From positions 1-64,000 of the forward strand of contig JAAYCT010000005.1 in assembly GCA_012729635.1 (NCBI GenBank): 64,000 nt of DNA. The letters run 5' to 3'. The stretch comes from Clostridiaceae bacterium. Its GTDB lineage: Bacteria; Bacillota; Clostridia; Saccharofermentanales; Saccharofermentanaceae. Within the stretch, counting starts at the first letter, position 1. Every line of letters starts with the position of its first letter. Shown here in pieces: positions 16,038 through 24,992 of this stretch. The translations under genes and the position numbers were made by a program. The notes under the pieces are model-generated. The model was not told the DNA's origin. It ran no database searches and worked only from the letters and a program-made list of their open reading frames with translations.

Positions 16038-17270
16038 ATGTCTTTTAATGAGGACGATAATCTCTTAACCAGACAATACGCCCGGTCGTCTGTGACCGAC
16101 TCAGATCATATCGATCCGATTGACAATCCCAGGGATCGCGAGTTGTTGACCCTGCTTCGGAATGATCGCGAATCCAAAATGTCGCCGTATGCCTTCAAGA
16201 GCAAGGACAGTCGCGGACGAATCGAGGCGGAATCTCCCTGTATGATCCGATCTCCATTCGAAAGAGATACGGGCCGGATTATTTATTCTCAGGCGTTCAG
16301 AAGACTGCGGCACAAGACTCAGGTTTTTTTCAATCCTCAAAACGATCATATTTGTTCTCGTATCGAGCATGTTATTTACGTGAATTATATCGCCACCACC
16401 ATCGCTCGTGCGTTGAATCTGAACCTGGACCTGGTGCAGGCCATTGCGCTCGGGCACGATATCGGACATGCTCCCTTCGGTCATTCCGGCGAACGGGTGT
16501 TGGATGAGTGCATCCGCAAACATCGTCCGGATCGATCGTTCGGGCACGAATCCCACGGACTTCGGGTTGTGGATTCTCTGTCCGGGTTAAGTGCGGATAA
16601 AAAGGGGGGGTTAAATCTGAGCTTCGAGGTGAGGGACGGTATTGTTTCTCATTGCGGAGAAGCGTACGGAGAGAATGCTCTCACGCCCGACCGGTCAAAA
16701 TCTACGGAAAGTATAACCGCTTCGGAGGATGCCGGGAGAAGGAGTCCCGCGACGCTTGAGGGATGTGTCGTTCGGATGGCGGATAAAATCGCCTATGTCG
16801 GTCGGGATATCGAAGACGCGGTGCGCGCCGGAATCCTTGAATTTGAAGATATCCCTCCCGAGATTACAACAAGGCTCGGCGACAGCAACAAGAGAATCAT
16901 TAACACTTTAGTTGCCGATATCATTCATAACAGCCTGAACCGGGATGAGATTCGACTGTCGGAGGACGCAGGCTCGGCGATGGAACTTCTTTTGCGTGAA
17001 AACGTGAGAAGAATCTACAGCTCTGACAAAATCAAGAGATACGAGCATACTGTCCGAAATACGCTCGAGGCACTTTTCGACGTGTTACTCTCTGTGATCA
17101 CCGATCCGGAGCGGCTTTCATCGTCGACCCATCCGGCTTATTCCGGGCTAAGGGAATATGCCAAGGGATATCCGGGCGATGAGGATCCGGTCCAAATCGT
17201 AACTGATTATATCGCAGGCATGACGGACTCGTTCGCGAACCGCTGCTTCGAACAGATTTTTTGGCTGTGA
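16038..17270 (+). CDS. dgt: dGTP triphosphohydrolase (dGTPase), HD superfamily
   Basis: The 410-residue protein would cut dGTP (or dNTPs) to the nucleoside and triphosphate. The HD metal site is assembled from RIEHVIYVN (His), GHDIGHAPFGHSGE (His-Asp) and the downstream ADKIAYVGRDIEDA (Asp), which is the dGTPase signature set. The N-terminus has the family block RRLRHKTQVF. The ATG at 16038 is chosen because CGGAGG lies 7 nt upstream and the promoter ends just before it; an ATG overlapping the pcrA stop at 15972 lies before the -10 element. The next gene is also an HD nucleotidase, 7 bp downstream. Confidence 0.9.
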   Translation: MSFNEDDNLLTRQYARSSVTDSDHIDPIDNPRDRELLTLLRNDRESKMSPYAFKSKDSRGRIEAESPCMIRSPFERDTGRIIYSQAFRRLRHKTQVFFNPQNDHICSRIEHVIYVNYIATTIARALNLNLDLVQAIALGHDIGHAPFGHSGERVLDECIRKHRPDRSFGHESHGLRVVDSLSGLSADKKGGLNLSFEVRDGIVSHCGEAYGENALTPDRSKSTESITASEDAGRRSPATLEGCVVRMADKIAYVGRDIEDAVRAGILEFEDIPPEITTRLGDSNKRIINTLVADIIHNSLNRDEIRLSEDAGSAMELLLRENVRRIYSSDKIKRYEHTVRNTLEALFDVLLSVITDPERLSSSTHPAYSGLREYAKGYPGDEDPVQIVTDYIAGMTDSFANRCFEQIFWL

Positions 17271-17277
17271 GGTATAT

Positions 17278-17919
17278 ATGACAGAACGAGGAAACCAAAG
17301 TGAGATCAAGAAGAAGGGCACCTCTCCCTTTTTCGCGATGCTGGACCGCATGCAGTATATCAACCGTTGGGGTCTTATGCGAAACAACCGGACCGAGAAC
17401 ATAAAAGAACACTCCATGGACGTTGCTGTCGTAGCACACGCACTCGCGACCATTCGAAATACGGTACTGGCATCAAATAATCGGCGGGTAGATCCGCTTC
17501 TTGTGATCGGTATTGCGCTTTATCACGATGCCTCGGAAATCGTAACCGGTGATCTTCCGACTCCGATTAAATACGGGAACCCCGAGATTCTGAATGCATA
17601 CAAGAAGCTCGAGGACGAAGCGACCGAGCAATTGATTCGGCTTCTTCCGGAAGAGATGAAGGACGAGTACCGGAAACTGATGAACCCGGATCTTTCGAAC
17701 GACCGGCAGAACGAAGCATACCGCCTCGTCAAGGCGGCGGATCGTATATGTGCATATATTAAATGTGTATCGGAAGAAAAATCCGGTAATACCGAGTTTG
17801 ATTCCGCAAAAAAATCAATCGAGAAAACAATCAAAGATTTGCGACTGCCCGAAGTCGACTATTTTATGGAACAATTTATGCCGGCCTACGGAATGACGCT
17901 GGACCAGATCAGTGAGTGA
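17278..17919 (+). CDS. YfbR-like 5'-deoxynucleotidase, HD superfamily
   Basis: The 213-residue protein is an HD phosphohydrolase of the YfbR type, which dephosphorylates deoxynucleoside monophosphates. The sequence RWGLMRNNRTENIKEHSMDVAVVAHAL is the YfbR substrate-binding plus first His region. LYHDASEIVTGDLPTPIKY supplies the HD pair and the loop that selects 2'-deoxy sugars, and AADRICAYIKC gives the distal Asp. It follows dgt by 7 bp and overlaps the next start, so it belongs to the same transcript. Together the pair could set dNTP pools. Confidence 0.88.
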   Translation: MTERGNQSEIKKKGTSPFFAMLDRMQYINRWGLMRNNRTENIKEHSMDVAVVAHALATIRNTVLASNNRRVDPLLVIGIALYHDASEIVTGDLPTPIKYGNPEILNAYKKLEDEATEQLIRLLPEEMKDEYRKLMNPDLSNDRQNEAYRLVKAADRICAYIKCVSEEKSGNTEFDSAKKSIEKTIKDLRLPEVDYFMEQFMPAYGMTLDQISE

Positions 17920-20504
17920 TGATCATGATGGATAATCAAATGAGAAAAGGATATTTATGGGTTGCGTTTTTTTCGATCGGCGCGAGTCTTGTCGCGTTAA
18001 TCGTTATCGGGGCGAATCTCCTGATTCCCGGGGTCGGAAGGCGAATCTCTTCACAAGAAGAAGAAATCATCACCCGAACCGGGATTCTAGTCGGAACCGA
18101 GAACACGAAAGGGATATGGACGGAGGAGCTTGAATCAAATCTCCTTACTCTTTCCGATTATGTGCGAATCAGCCTTACGGGATCGGAGTACCTTTTGAAA
18201 AACCCGAGTGACGAAACGTTCGCACGCGATTTGGCCTTCATTGTTTTTGGGTCGCCCGCCGAATCCGAAGAGATTCTCCGGATGCTGGACGGGCGTTCGA
18301 GAAAGTATGTTATCGAAAAAGTATTGTCCGACATGAATCGAAAATATGCGCCGTCACAGGGATTTTCGCCTGAAATCGGAACGCAACTGGTCTCTTTTCA
18401 CGCGGACAATCCGATTCAGGACGAGAACGGATACGCGTTCGGGCTTCGAAAAATCTCCGGGTCAATAGACATGGAAGGCACCGAGGCGCGTACGGATTTT
18501 TTCGTTGATGATACACTTCGTCCCGGCAATTTAATCCTCGAAACGGATGATTCCGGAGGACAAATTTTCTCTATGATATGGGATGCTCGAGGGGAATCCC
18601 CCGGGATGAGGAATGTAAAGGTCCTTTTGAGAACTTCGGACGGCCGGGGAGAGGTGATTACCGGAGGACAGGTGATTATTCCTCCGTTTACCGTCGTTGA
18701 GAATGACGGTGTGTTAAAAAGTAAAGTAGCCGAGAGAGAGAACCTTGCATGGTATACGCTGGATGCGGGAGATCGGGATGCCTATATCAATTTCATCAAC
18801 ATAACGGGTGATGTTCGTGTCATCTTATATAATTTGTACGGCGATATAATCGGTGCAAATGACTTGCACGGTTATCCGCATGAAACGCTCCGCGGCGTCC
18901 GGCAGCCCAAATTGTTATCCGAAATGATTTCTTCCGGCCCGCTCGGAACGCAGAATGTTTTTTATGCCTGTGTCGAACGAAGTCCCGAAGCATCACCGAG
19001 TGTGATTGATATCGATTACACCGTCGTGTGTTCGAAGAATGTCGCGATCCATCGGGACGGACGTGTGCTTTCGGTGATTGACGAAATCGGCAATGTGCCT
19101 ACTCCGATCCCATTCCGTCCGGCTTCCGATGAGGGAGATGAAGAGCCGATCCTCTGTGCGAATGAGAACGGGGAGAAGATCGCGTTTGCGAGAGAGGATT
19201 TGAGTTTTGTACCGCTGAACGGTGTTCTGACAGCCATATCGCTACGTTCCGGAGAGGGAGGAAAAACGTACCGGGCATATCCGGATCATGATGTGCTGAA
19301 CCGTGATTATGCCTATGTTTTCGACGAAGAAACAGACGAGATTTCCTTACGAATCGTTCCTGCCGAGGGATATGCAGCAAAAATAAGCGTCTCCAATCTG
19401 AGCAAGGCCAATGCCTTGATGACACCGCAAAGCGACGGACCGATCCGGCTGGTAAGCGGTGAAAACACGATTTCCATTCGGGTTGTTTCCTTTGACGGAA
19501 CCGAGTCCGAATACAGAATGTTTATTTTAAACAAAGTGGATGAGACGGAATTCGGAGAAAGCGTCCTGACACAATTTCCTTCCGGGTATCGAAGCGGGCT
19601 ATGGCTCTTGCATAACCTGTTTCCCGATTATCGTTTTCTTCCGTATCAAACGGGGATCGATTGGGAGGAACTCGTATCGAACCAGGACTATAAGGGAACG
19701 AGTCTGGCGAACGCGATATCCCATCCCCATTGGGTAAAGCCCGACAGCATCGTCTACGACGGATCGGGATGGAAGGCCGCCAAACGGCAGGTTGTCGAGT
19801 ATTTTTTGGACCCGCGTAATTTTCTCACTCCGGTCTATGTTTTCCAGTTTGAAAAATTATCCTTCGACGCAACGGTCCACTCTGCCGAGGGAATTCGACA
19901 CATGGTGAGCGATTCCTTTTTGGATGAAAACGATATCGGTTATCCGAGAATTCTTTTTGAGGCGGGAAGTGAGGCGGGAATTTCCCCTTATTTTCTGACC
20001 AGCCGAATCCTCCAGGAAATGGGCAGACAGGGCAATTCAAAGCTTGCTTCCGGCACACTGGAGGGTTATGAGGGGTATTATAACTTCTATAATATCGGAT
20101 CAACACCGAATCCGCAGGTAATAGACGGGGCTTTAATCAACGGTGCACGTTTTTCGCAATGGGGTCGGAACCCGGACGAGCGTGAACTGACGGAAGATGA
20201 GCTCGCGATTCTCCTGCCCTGGACAACTCCCGAGAAGGCAATCAAGGGAGGTGCGTTGTGGATCGCATCGAGCTATATCGACATCGGACAGAACACGCTG
20301 TATTTCCAGAAATTCGACGTGATTGACAATGAGGACGGGCTGTATCGGCATCAATACGCACAAAATATATCGATGGCATATTCGGAAAGCTCCCGATACT
20401 TTCATACCTATTTATCCCAGGATATGCTGGGGTCACCGTTTCTTTTCATCATCCCTGTCTACGATAAAATGCCGGTTCATTACGGCGTTTTCCCCGAGAA
20501 GTAG
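17919..20504 (+). CDS. Membrane-anchored beta-N-acetylglucosaminidase with cadherin-like domain
   Basis: This 861-residue protein has one N-terminal membrane helix (about residues 12-35) and would act outside the cell on peptidoglycan. Residues about 430-545 resemble a cadherin-like beta-sandwich domain (pattern LSGENTISIRVVSFDGTESEYRMFI). Residues about 650-861 match clostridial LytD-type glucosaminidases: FEAGSEAGISPYFLTSRILQEMG contains the likely catalytic Glu near 700, followed by GYYNFYNIGS and IKGGALWIASSYIDIGQNTLYFQKF. The middle section (about 60-420) is unrecognised. The start is uncertain: ATG at 17919 overlaps the previous stop, and ATGs at 17925, 17928 and 17940 are possible, none with a strong ribosome site. 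It probably remodels the wall. Confidence 0.83.
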   Translation: MIMMDNQMRKGYLWVAFFSIGASLVALIVIGANLLIPGVGRRISSQEEEIITRTGILVGTENTKGIWTEELESNLLTLSDYVRISLTGSEYLLKNPSDETFARDLAFIVFGSPAESEEILRMLDGRSRKYVIEKVLSDMNRKYAPSQGFSPEIGTQLVSFHADNPIQDENGYAFGLRKISGSIDMEGTEARTDFFVDDTLRPGNLILETDDSGGQIFSMIWDARGESPGMRNVKVLLRTSDGRGEVITGGQVIIPPFTVVENDGVLKSKVAERENLAWYTLDAGDRDAYINFINITGDVRVILYNLYGDIIGANDLHGYPHETLRGVRQPKLLSEMISSGPLGTQNVFYACVERSPEASPSVIDIDYTVVCSKNVAIHRDGRVLSVIDEIGNVPTPIPFRPASDEGDEEPILCANENGEKIAFAREDLSFVPLNGVLTAISLRSGEGGKTYRAYPDHDVLNRDYAYVFDEETDEISLRIVPAEGYAAKISVSNLSKANALMTPQSDGPIRLVSGENTISIRVVSFDGTESEYRMFILNKVDETEFGESVLTQFPSGYRSGLWLLHNLFPDYRFLPYQTGIDWEELVSNQDYKGTSLANAISHPHWVKPDSIVYDGSGWKAAKRQVVEYFLDPRNFLTPVYVFQFEKLSFDATVHSAEGIRHMVSDSFLDENDIGYPRILFEAGSEAGISPYFLTSRILQEMGRQGNSKLASGTLEGYEGYYNFYNIGSTPNPQVIDGALINGARFSQWGRNPDERELTEDELAILLPWTTPEKAIKGGALWIASSYIDIGQNTLYFQKFDVIDNEDGLYRHQYAQNISMAYSESSRYFHTYLSQDMLGSPFLFIIPVYDKMPVHYGVFPEK

Positions 20505-20571
20505 GCTGCGGGAGAGAAAACATGTATAATAATTCCGATTCGCTGACCGATTCTTCGAAAGGAAACAAGAC

Positions 20572-22065
20572 ATGAAAGGAAAGAGCAAACAATCACTGAT
20601 CATCATATTGTTGATTGCGTTGATTTGCCCGATGGTTTTGTTCGGTGTCTTTTCTCGTGTGAACGCCGCAACGGCGGTTACGATCGGATTGAATGCGGAT
20701 ACGGACATTGTAGAGGCCGGAGACACGATTTCGGTGGATGTCGTCGTGGATACCTTCCCCCGTTTGATTCGTTTCGGACCGATTGAAATGCAATTTGATT
20801 CCTCAAGCGTCTCTTTTGCCGGTATGGATCGCGGCGAGGATATGCCTTCCACATTTTCTATCGATCACTCGGCGAGCACCGGAGTGATTGCGATTACCGG
20901 CGTTGACTCAACGGTTGAGAATCAGATTCTTTCCAACCAGACGGCCCCGACAGCGGATGCCGAAGGGAATCCGATCAGTCCTCCCGAAGATCCGTCGATG
21001 AATCGGACAGAGAGTACCGTGTTGTGTCGTCTGTATTTTGTTGTGCTGGAGTCTTCGAAAGCCGAACTGAGATTTTGGATCAGCAACGCAGCCGGGTTTA
21101 TTAACAGTTCCTTTGAGACACTGTCGATTCATACGGAATCGCCGATTTCGATTCCCGTTCAGACCGTGGTTTCCACGGACGCTTATTTATCGATGCTTGA
21201 AATCGACGGAGCCACCTTGAGCCCTGATTTTAATCCGATGATTTTTGAATACAGCGCTTCGGTTCCCCGATCGGTTACCGATCTTGTCATTAACGCGGTT
21301 CCGAGCAGTTTATCGTCTCAGGTCTACATCACCGGGAATACGGCGCTGACCTTGGGAGAAAATCGAATACGGATCAGTGTTTTGGCTCAGGATATGAAAA
21401 CCACTTTGGAATATGTTGTCTTATTGACGCGCGAAAGCAGTTTTGTTCCCCCCGGAGCAAAGATAACCGATCCGAACGGAGAAACTTTTTTGTTTGCGGA
21501 TTTTCCTGAGAATTTGGCACTTCCCTCTGATTTCTATCAGAGCGAAATTCTGCTGAACGGACTCAAAGTGCCTGCATTTCGCATGGATGGGATGCGTGAT
21601 GTTCTTTTATATCTGACATCCGCGTCCGGTGAAACGGGTTTGTATGTTTATTCGCCGATTTCCGGTGCGGTTCTGAAGTTTAACTCCGACGATGTTTTTT
21701 TTCGATTGTCGCAATTGCTGACGGTTGTTCCGATCCCGGACGGGATCATTCCGCCCGAGGGATTCGAACCGGACACCGTTTTATTCCGGGGACAATCCGT
21801 TCCGGGATATACTTCCGCGGACGGAAGGACACGCATTCTTTATATGCAGGATGATACCGGTAAGGCCCGTTTCTACGTCGTCGACACGAAAAATAATGAT
21901 CTGTACCCGTTCACGGCGCAAAAAAAGGAAGATACGTCCCTGTTCCAGGTTTTGTTTATTACATTCCTTGTTTTATCCGTTGCGGAGGCGGCGATGCTGG
22001 CAATCGTCATTTTTCAGGTTCGAAAAAGAAAACCGCGCGTCCTGAATGTCAGGAGAGTGCAGTGA
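20572..22065 (+). CDS. Secreted/anchored cohesin-like protein with cadherin-like domain and C-terminal helix
   Basis: The 497-residue protein starts with a signal peptide (about 1-33, ending VNA). Residues about 36-200 look like a cohesin-type beta sandwich (VEAGDTISVDVVVDTFPRLI pattern). Residues about 208-290 resemble the cadherin-like domain also seen in the preceding protein. Two tandem modules of about 54 residues follow (about 316-370 and 390-445), each with a pattern of V-L-x-G-x-x-V-P followed by D-G-x-x-x-x-L-Y and an F/L-Y-V segment. A C-terminal TM helix (about 460-483) with the basic tail RKRKPR anchors it. TATAAT at 20525-20530 has no clear -35. The role is likely at the cell surface; dockerin binding is not implied. 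Confidence 0.75.
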   Translation: MKGKSKQSLIIILLIALICPMVLFGVFSRVNAATAVTIGLNADTDIVEAGDTISVDVVVDTFPRLIRFGPIEMQFDSSSVSFAGMDRGEDMPSTFSIDHSASTGVIAITGVDSTVENQILSNQTAPTADAEGNPISPPEDPSMNRTESTVLCRLYFVVLESSKAELRFWISNAAGFINSSFETLSIHTESPISIPVQTVVSTDAYLSMLEIDGATLSPDFNPMIFEYSASVPRSVTDLVINAVPSSLSSQVYITGNTALTLGENRIRISVLAQDMKTTLEYVVLLTRESSFVPPGAKITDPNGETFLFADFPENLALPSDFYQSEILLNGLKVPAFRMDGMRDVLLYLTSASGETGLYVYSPISGAVLKFNSDDVFFRLSQLLTVVPIPDGIIPPEGFEPDTVLFRGQSVPGYTSADGRTRILYMQDDTGKARFYVVDTKNNDLYPFTAQKKEDTSLFQVLFITFLVLSVAEAAMLAIVIFQVRKRKPRVLNVRRVQ

Positions 22066-24095
22066 TGACCGTGTCTGAATTCCTGCGCGGCGGCGATTCG
22101 TTGACCGCAAAACAAAAAAAACAAAGGGAAATCCTGCTTTATCTTATATTCGGCGGACTGACGACGTTGGTCAACCTGATCGTTTTCTGGCTCTTGCAAA
22201 AGGCGTTTGCAGGTCACACGTGGAAAATTCAAATCTTTGAATACTCGCCGGACTTCTTGTTCGTCATTCAAAATATCGTTGCCTGGGTTGCCGCGGTTAC
22301 GTTTGCATTTGTAACCAATCGAGCGTGGGTATTTGTATCCAAGGGCCCCTTTTTTCGGGAGATGCTCCATTTTTTCGGTGCCCGGGTCGGTTCACTTGTG
22401 CTTTTCGAGGTGTTACTGCTCTCTCTTATGGTGTTTGTTTTCGAAGCATCAACCGGAATTCCCAAGGAAGAGATATGCGTTACCCTTATGACCATCTCTT
22501 TCAACTGGGCGTTCGCAATCAAGCTGATTGTTTCCGTATTTGTTGTGGTTCCGGCGAATTATATTTTCAGCCGCTGGTTTGTTTTCGGGAAACAACCTGT
22601 AAAAAATTCGTCGGATAAAATATCGTTCGGGCATGCCGGGGGATGTGCACAAAAAGAAGACACGCTCGTTCCCGACATTTTTTTATCCGCCAATCGTTTT
22701 GGTATCAAACTTGGCCTGGAGCGTATGCTTGCTCTTTCCGAAAAACTGGGAAATCCTCATGAGGATCTGTCCTGCATTCACGTTGCGGGAACGAACGGAA
22801 AAGGATCGGTCGTATCCTATATCGCATCGATTCTGGCCGCGAGCGACCGACGTGTCGGCATTTACACTTCTCCGTATCTGGAGCGATTTTCGGAAAGAAT
22901 TCGCATATTGGACGGATCGACTTCAATGGATGCCATACAAAAAAACGACGCGCACGGCGAAATATCCGCAGATGCTTTGAGGAAACTGGGAAAACGGGTG
23001 GAAGAAGCCGTTCGGGGGATGTTGGAAGAAGGATTCGAACATCCTACGGAATTTGAATTGGTTACCGGTGCCGCCTTCCTGTACTTTAAAGAAAGCAAAT
23101 GCGATTACGTGGTATTGGAAACCGGTCTCGGCGGGAGATTGGATTCAACCAATATCATCCGTGCGCCGATCGCGTCAATCATCACGGCGATCGGTTATGA
23201 TCATACGGATCGATTGGGCAGGACAATCGGAGAAATCGCGGGCGAAAAGGCAGGCATCATTAAGCACGGATGCCCCGTATTTTTGCTTTCTCCTCATGAC
23301 ACACCCCTGACGAAAACCGAGGCGGATGAAGTAGAGCGAGTGATCAAGGAGCGATGTGAACAATCGGATTCTTCCTTACGGATTGTCTCCGCCGAAGATA
23401 TTAAGGAAAGAACGTTTCTTTCACGGAAGCAGTTCATCCGCCTGCGTGATTTTTCCGATCCGGTATCCATCGGCCATATCGGACTTCACCAGGCGTTTAA
23501 TGCTGCACTGGCCGCCGTATCGGTCCGATCGATGGTTACGGAGGAAATCACTCGAAAAGGTCTTTCCAAAGCGGTTTGGAAGGGAAGAAATGAAGTCATC
23601 TCTTTGAATCCTCCGATTATTCTGGACGGAGCGCATAACCCACAGGGGATTATGGCTTTATGCAGTGCCCTGAACGAATCATTCGGAGAGGAGTTCCGAA
23701 TCCGTGCGCCGCGTCTCATTTTCGGGGTGATGAGCGATAAGGATTACGATGAAATGATACGCGTACTGTTTCGTTCCGCCTCCTTTTCGTTTCGGGAAGT
23801 CATCTGCGTAAGCGTGAAACAGGAAAGAAGTCTGTCGGCGCAGAAACTGGCCGATTCGTTTCGCAGAATACTTTCCGAAGAGGCTGAGTTTTACAACCGT
23901 CCTTCCGGTATGTATAATATTCAGGGCGAGATCCATGCCTTCGATGACGCCGAAACCACCGTAAGAGAGGTGCTTTCTCAGACGAGCGAAGACGGGGTTC
24001 CGATAGTATGTGCCGGGTCGCTTTACCTGATCGGACAGGTTCGGAGCATCTTTATCAATTATTCGGGAGGAACGGAATCGGATGGATTGGGTTGA
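22065..24095 (+). CDS. folC: GtrA-like membrane domain fused to folylpolyglutamate synthase (FolC)
   Basis: This is one uninterrupted frame of 676 residues. Residues about 20-185 form a GtrA-type domain with four hydrophobic helices, containing FGGLTTLVNLIVFW, FVTNRAWVFVSKG and NYIFSRWFVFG; such domains are linked to polyprenyl-linked sugar transfer. After a polar linker of about 25 residues, the region about 210-676 is a complete FolC: RFGIKLGLERM, the P-loop HVAGTNGKGSVVSY (242-248), TSPYLERFSERI, ETGLGGRLDSTN, GYDHTDRLG and DGAHNPQGI. FolC adds glutamate to folates. The ATG at 22065 overlaps the previous stop and lies 7 nt after AGGAGAG. No internal ribosome site with a start codon is evident at the junction, so I read it as a true fusion. 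Confidence 0.85.
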   Translation: MTVSEFLRGGDSLTAKQKKQREILLYLIFGGLTTLVNLIVFWLLQKAFAGHTWKIQIFEYSPDFLFVIQNIVAWVAAVTFAFVTNRAWVFVSKGPFFREMLHFFGARVGSLVLFEVLLLSLMVFVFEASTGIPKEEICVTLMTISFNWAFAIKLIVSVFVVVPANYIFSRWFVFGKQPVKNSSDKISFGHAGGCAQKEDTLVPDIFLSANRFGIKLGLERMLALSEKLGNPHEDLSCIHVAGTNGKGSVVSYIASILAASDRRVGIYTSPYLERFSERIRILDGSTSMDAIQKNDAHGEISADALRKLGKRVEEAVRGMLEEGFEHPTEFELVTGAAFLYFKESKCDYVVLETGLGGRLDSTNIIRAPIASIITAIGYDHTDRLGRTIGEIAGEKAGIIKHGCPVFLLSPHDTPLTKTEADEVERVIKERCEQSDSSLRIVSAEDIKERTFLSRKQFIRLRDFSDPVSIGHIGLHQAFNAALAAVSVRSMVTEEITRKGLSKAVWKGRNEVISLNPPIILDGAHNPQGIMALCSALNESFGEEFRIRAPRLIFGVMSDKDYDEMIRVLFRSASFSFREVICVSVKQERSLSAQKLADSFRRILSEEAEFYNRPSGMYNIQGEIHAFDDAETTVREVLSQTSEDGVPIVCAGSLYLIGQVRSIFINYSGGTESDGLG

Positions 24096-24969
24096 AGCCG
24101 CAAAATCAATTCCGCCGCTTGAAAGTCGTGATTTGTTGCGTTTCGGACTTGCTTCGGACGAACAAAACATCGTGATGACGCAGTTCAATAAAGCGCTTAA
24201 AAACGCACAATCCGATAGTGCGGATATCGCAGCAATCACTTTAAAAAAACTTCTGACTCGATTTCCCGAATGGGGAGAAGCCGCCGTTCTCTATGGTATC
24301 TGCCTTGCAATGGACGGAAAACTCACGCGCGCGCAAGCGGTTTTTCGACACGCTTTGGAGATCGGAATTCGTTCGGAAAAGATCACTTATCTTGCTCAGG
24401 TCCTAAACCGCGATGCGGCAAACGAACGATCCGCCAGACAAAAGCCGCCGGAAGAAATCAATCCGGCGAAAGTTCTGATCGGAAGCGTCATACCGAAACC
24501 GAACCCGATGGTCCAGGAAGAGAACCAAATTCGTCCGAGAACCCATATGCAGGCTCCGATATTGATGAAAGCGTCACGTCACTCATCCAGAGCCAAGCTT
24601 GCGACGGATCGGGAGAGACGGGAACTTCTGATGCAGTCTACTTCATCAAACGGAGAGTTGCCGGACGATGAAATTGATGTTTCCATTCCCAAGACCCCTG
24701 CGGAAAAATTACGCATTACGTTAGTGATTCTCGGAATCGCGGCGTTGTTAACCGGCATTTATTTTTTAACCACATTATGGATATTACCCGCAATCGAAAA
24801 GGTTAGAGATCGAAATCGAGCGGAGGAAAAGCTGGAGTATTTGACCCGTGCGCTGTACGAAAAAGAGAATAACCCCGAAATTGCCGGAATCATTTCCGAT
24901 TACGAAGCTTCTTTTTCCGAAACGCATAAAGCCGAGTCTGTTGAACCGTCCGGTCAGAATCCGTCCTGA
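24082..24969 (+). CDS. TPR-like protein with one membrane helix
   Basis: The 295-residue protein has an N-terminal helical part (about 25-110) with a tetratricopeptide-like pattern (AAVLYGICLAMDGKLTRAQAVFRHALEIG). A Pro/Arg-rich linker follows to about 210, then a single TM helix (about 214-236) and a short coiled-coil tail. With the TPR side on the N-terminus and a positive-inside pattern, the repeats would lie in the cytoplasm. It overlaps the folC fusion by 14 bp, with GGGAGGA upstream, so it is coupled to that gene. I cannot assign a function; TPR domains suggest protein binding. Confidence 0.7.
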   Translation: MDWVEAAKSIPPLESRDLLRFGLASDEQNIVMTQFNKALKNAQSDSADIAAITLKKLLTRFPEWGEAAVLYGICLAMDGKLTRAQAVFRHALEIGIRSEKITYLAQVLNRDAANERSARQKPPEEINPAKVLIGSVIPKPNPMVQEENQIRPRTHMQAPILMKASRHSSRAKLATDRERRELLMQSTSSNGELPDDEIDVSIPKTPAEKLRITLVILGIAALLTGIYFLTTLWILPAIEKVRDRNRAEEKLEYLTRALYEKENNPEIAGIISDYEASFSETHKAESVEPSGQNPS

Positions 24970-24992
24970 GCATGACATAAACGGAGGAAAGC

